From Kiritimatiellia bacterium (GTDB lineage Bacteria; Verrucomicrobiota; Kiritimatiellia; UBA8416; YA12-FULL-48-11), in assembly GCA_028716365.1 (NCBI GenBank), contig JAQUPZ010000001.1:661205-725204 (forward strand): a DNA stretch of 64,000 nucleotides, in the 5' to 3' direction. This document shows positions 63,663 to 64,000 of this stretch, one piece after another; within the stretch, counting starts at the first letter, position 1, and the number at the start of each line of letters is the position of its first letter. The notes under the pieces were generated by a model. The model was not told the DNA's origin. It saw only the letters and a program-made list of their open reading frames with translations, and did not search any database. The position numbers were made by a program, and so were the translations under genes.

Positions 63663-64000
63663 ATGATAACTGGATTAAAATCACGATTTGTATCCGTCAC
63701 TCTTGCGATCATGATGAGCGGCCTGATGGTAGAAAGCCTGTCTGCCGCCGAGAAGCAGATGAAGGCTGGTGCATTTGTCATCAATATTACGCCGAAAAAA
63801 TTTCCCGTTCCCATGAGCGGATCAATGACGCCGAACTACGCCAACCAGGCTCACGATCAGCTTTCGGCTCGTTGTCTGGTGCTCGATGACGGTCAGACGA
63901 AGATAGCCTTCTGTATTGTCGATGCCTGCGCTATTTTACGTGATATCTGCGACGCAGCAAAGGATAAGACTTCAAAGACCACCGGCATCCCCACCGATCG
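63663..64000 (+). CDS. Ceramidase-like secreted hydrolase, N-terminal part (runs off the window)
   Basis: The first 112 codons of a second ceramidase-like protein, open at the window end. The ATG at 63663 has AGGAG upstream. A signal peptide (MITGLKSRFVSVTLAIMMSG, cut near LSAAEK) is followed by AGAFVINITPKKFPVPMSG, the opening of the neutral ceramidase domain, then LVLDDGQTKIAFCIVDAC, matching the VFDDGKKRVALVGLDG of the paralogue at 1782. The zinc motifs would lie beyond the window. It may begin a separate transcript from the fructan operon because of the 182-nt gap and the conserved upstream element. Confidence 0.85.
   Translation, partial: MITGLKSRFVSVTLAIMMSGLMVESLSAAEKQMKAGAFVINITPKKFPVPMSGSMTPNYANQAHDQLSARCLVLDDGQTKIAFCIVDACAILRDICDAAKDKTSKTTGIPTD

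Noticed and set aside
1..64000. tRNA, rRNA, CRISPR, phage or insertion-sequence genes
   Set aside because: The gaps were read by eye and none shows a cloverleaf, rRNA-like, spacer-repeat or transposase pattern; small RNAs cannot be excluded without computation.

Overview
The window looks like a chromosomal segment of a Gram-negative, glycan-degrading bacterium of the PVC group, most likely Kiritimatiellota, Lentisphaerota or a related Verrucomicrobiota lineage. This is inferred from gene content, not from a marker gene. The evidence is a TonB protein with a TonB-dependent receptor, outer-membrane barrels, many secreted enzymes, Tat-signal Gfo/Idh/MocA oxidoreductases, ceramidase-like enzymes, GH106-like and GH32 hydrolases, and a secreted 32-residue repeat protein of a kind common in Verrucomicrobia. 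No rRNA, tRNA, CRISPR array, insertion sequence or phage gene was found.

Layout. (1) 1-10950: secreted and degradative enzymes: a truncated exported protein, a Gfo/Idh/MocA oxidoreductase, a ceramidase-like hydrolase, an acetyl-xylan-esterase-like protein, a small unknown gene and a 1555-residue multidomain carbohydrate-active protein. (2) 11053-17248, minus strand: an eight-gene operon of unclear purpose (SRPBCC protein, two near-identical cupins, formylglycine-enzyme-like lipoprotein, DUF2878 membrane protein, ThDP enzyme, ferredoxin-nitroreductase, DJ-1/PfpI protein). (3) 17315-26552, minus strand: five overlapping signalling genes. These are an ATP/ADP-carrier-like transporter fused to HEAT repeats and a cyclic-nucleotide-binding-like domain, two membrane sensors with apparently dead PP2C domains, a small degenerate CNB-like protein and one intact PP2C (RsbU/SpoIIE-type) phosphatase. 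(4) 26654-34628: a formyltransferase-like gene, an outer-membrane protein, and then a plus-strand operon in which two STAS proteins and an RsbW-like kinase are interleaved with an AGE-like sugar enzyme and the glycogen debranching enzyme GlgX. (5) 34698-37543: glycosyltransferase, ferredoxin-type aldo/keto reductase and a lone HisF.

(6) 37503-45330: an ECF sigma factor and a zinc-finger anti-sigma factor whose C-terminal domain is a terpenoid-cyclase-like barrel. They are divergent from a secreted protein of the same barrel type, TonB, a TonB-dependent receptor and a barrel protein. A good ECF-type promoter candidate lies in the divergent gap. (7) 45358-55340: a sugar-catabolic cluster around an AraC regulator, with two GH106-like hydrolases, a uroporphyrinogen-decarboxylase-family protein, a Gfo/Idh/MocA oxidoreductase and a five-bladed-propeller hydrolase. 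(8) 55485-58888: a small ORF, the 32-residue repeat protein and a CPBP protease-like membrane protein. (9) 58969-63480: a fructan/sucrose operon (fructokinase-like kinase, sugar porter, GH32). (10) 63663-64000: the start of a second ceramidase-like gene. Its upstream region shares a roughly 50-bp conserved element with the first ceramidase-like gene.

The best candidate for an undescribed system is the pair of neighbouring loci 17315-26552 and 28702-33776. Together they supply every part of a partner-switching pathway (phosphatase, STAS antagonists, kinase) plus unusual sensor, pseudophosphatase and transporter components, but no SigB-like sigma factor. The STAS genes are physically interleaved with glycogen-metabolism genes. 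A working hypothesis is that membrane or nucleotide status is signalled through this pathway to storage-carbohydrate metabolism.
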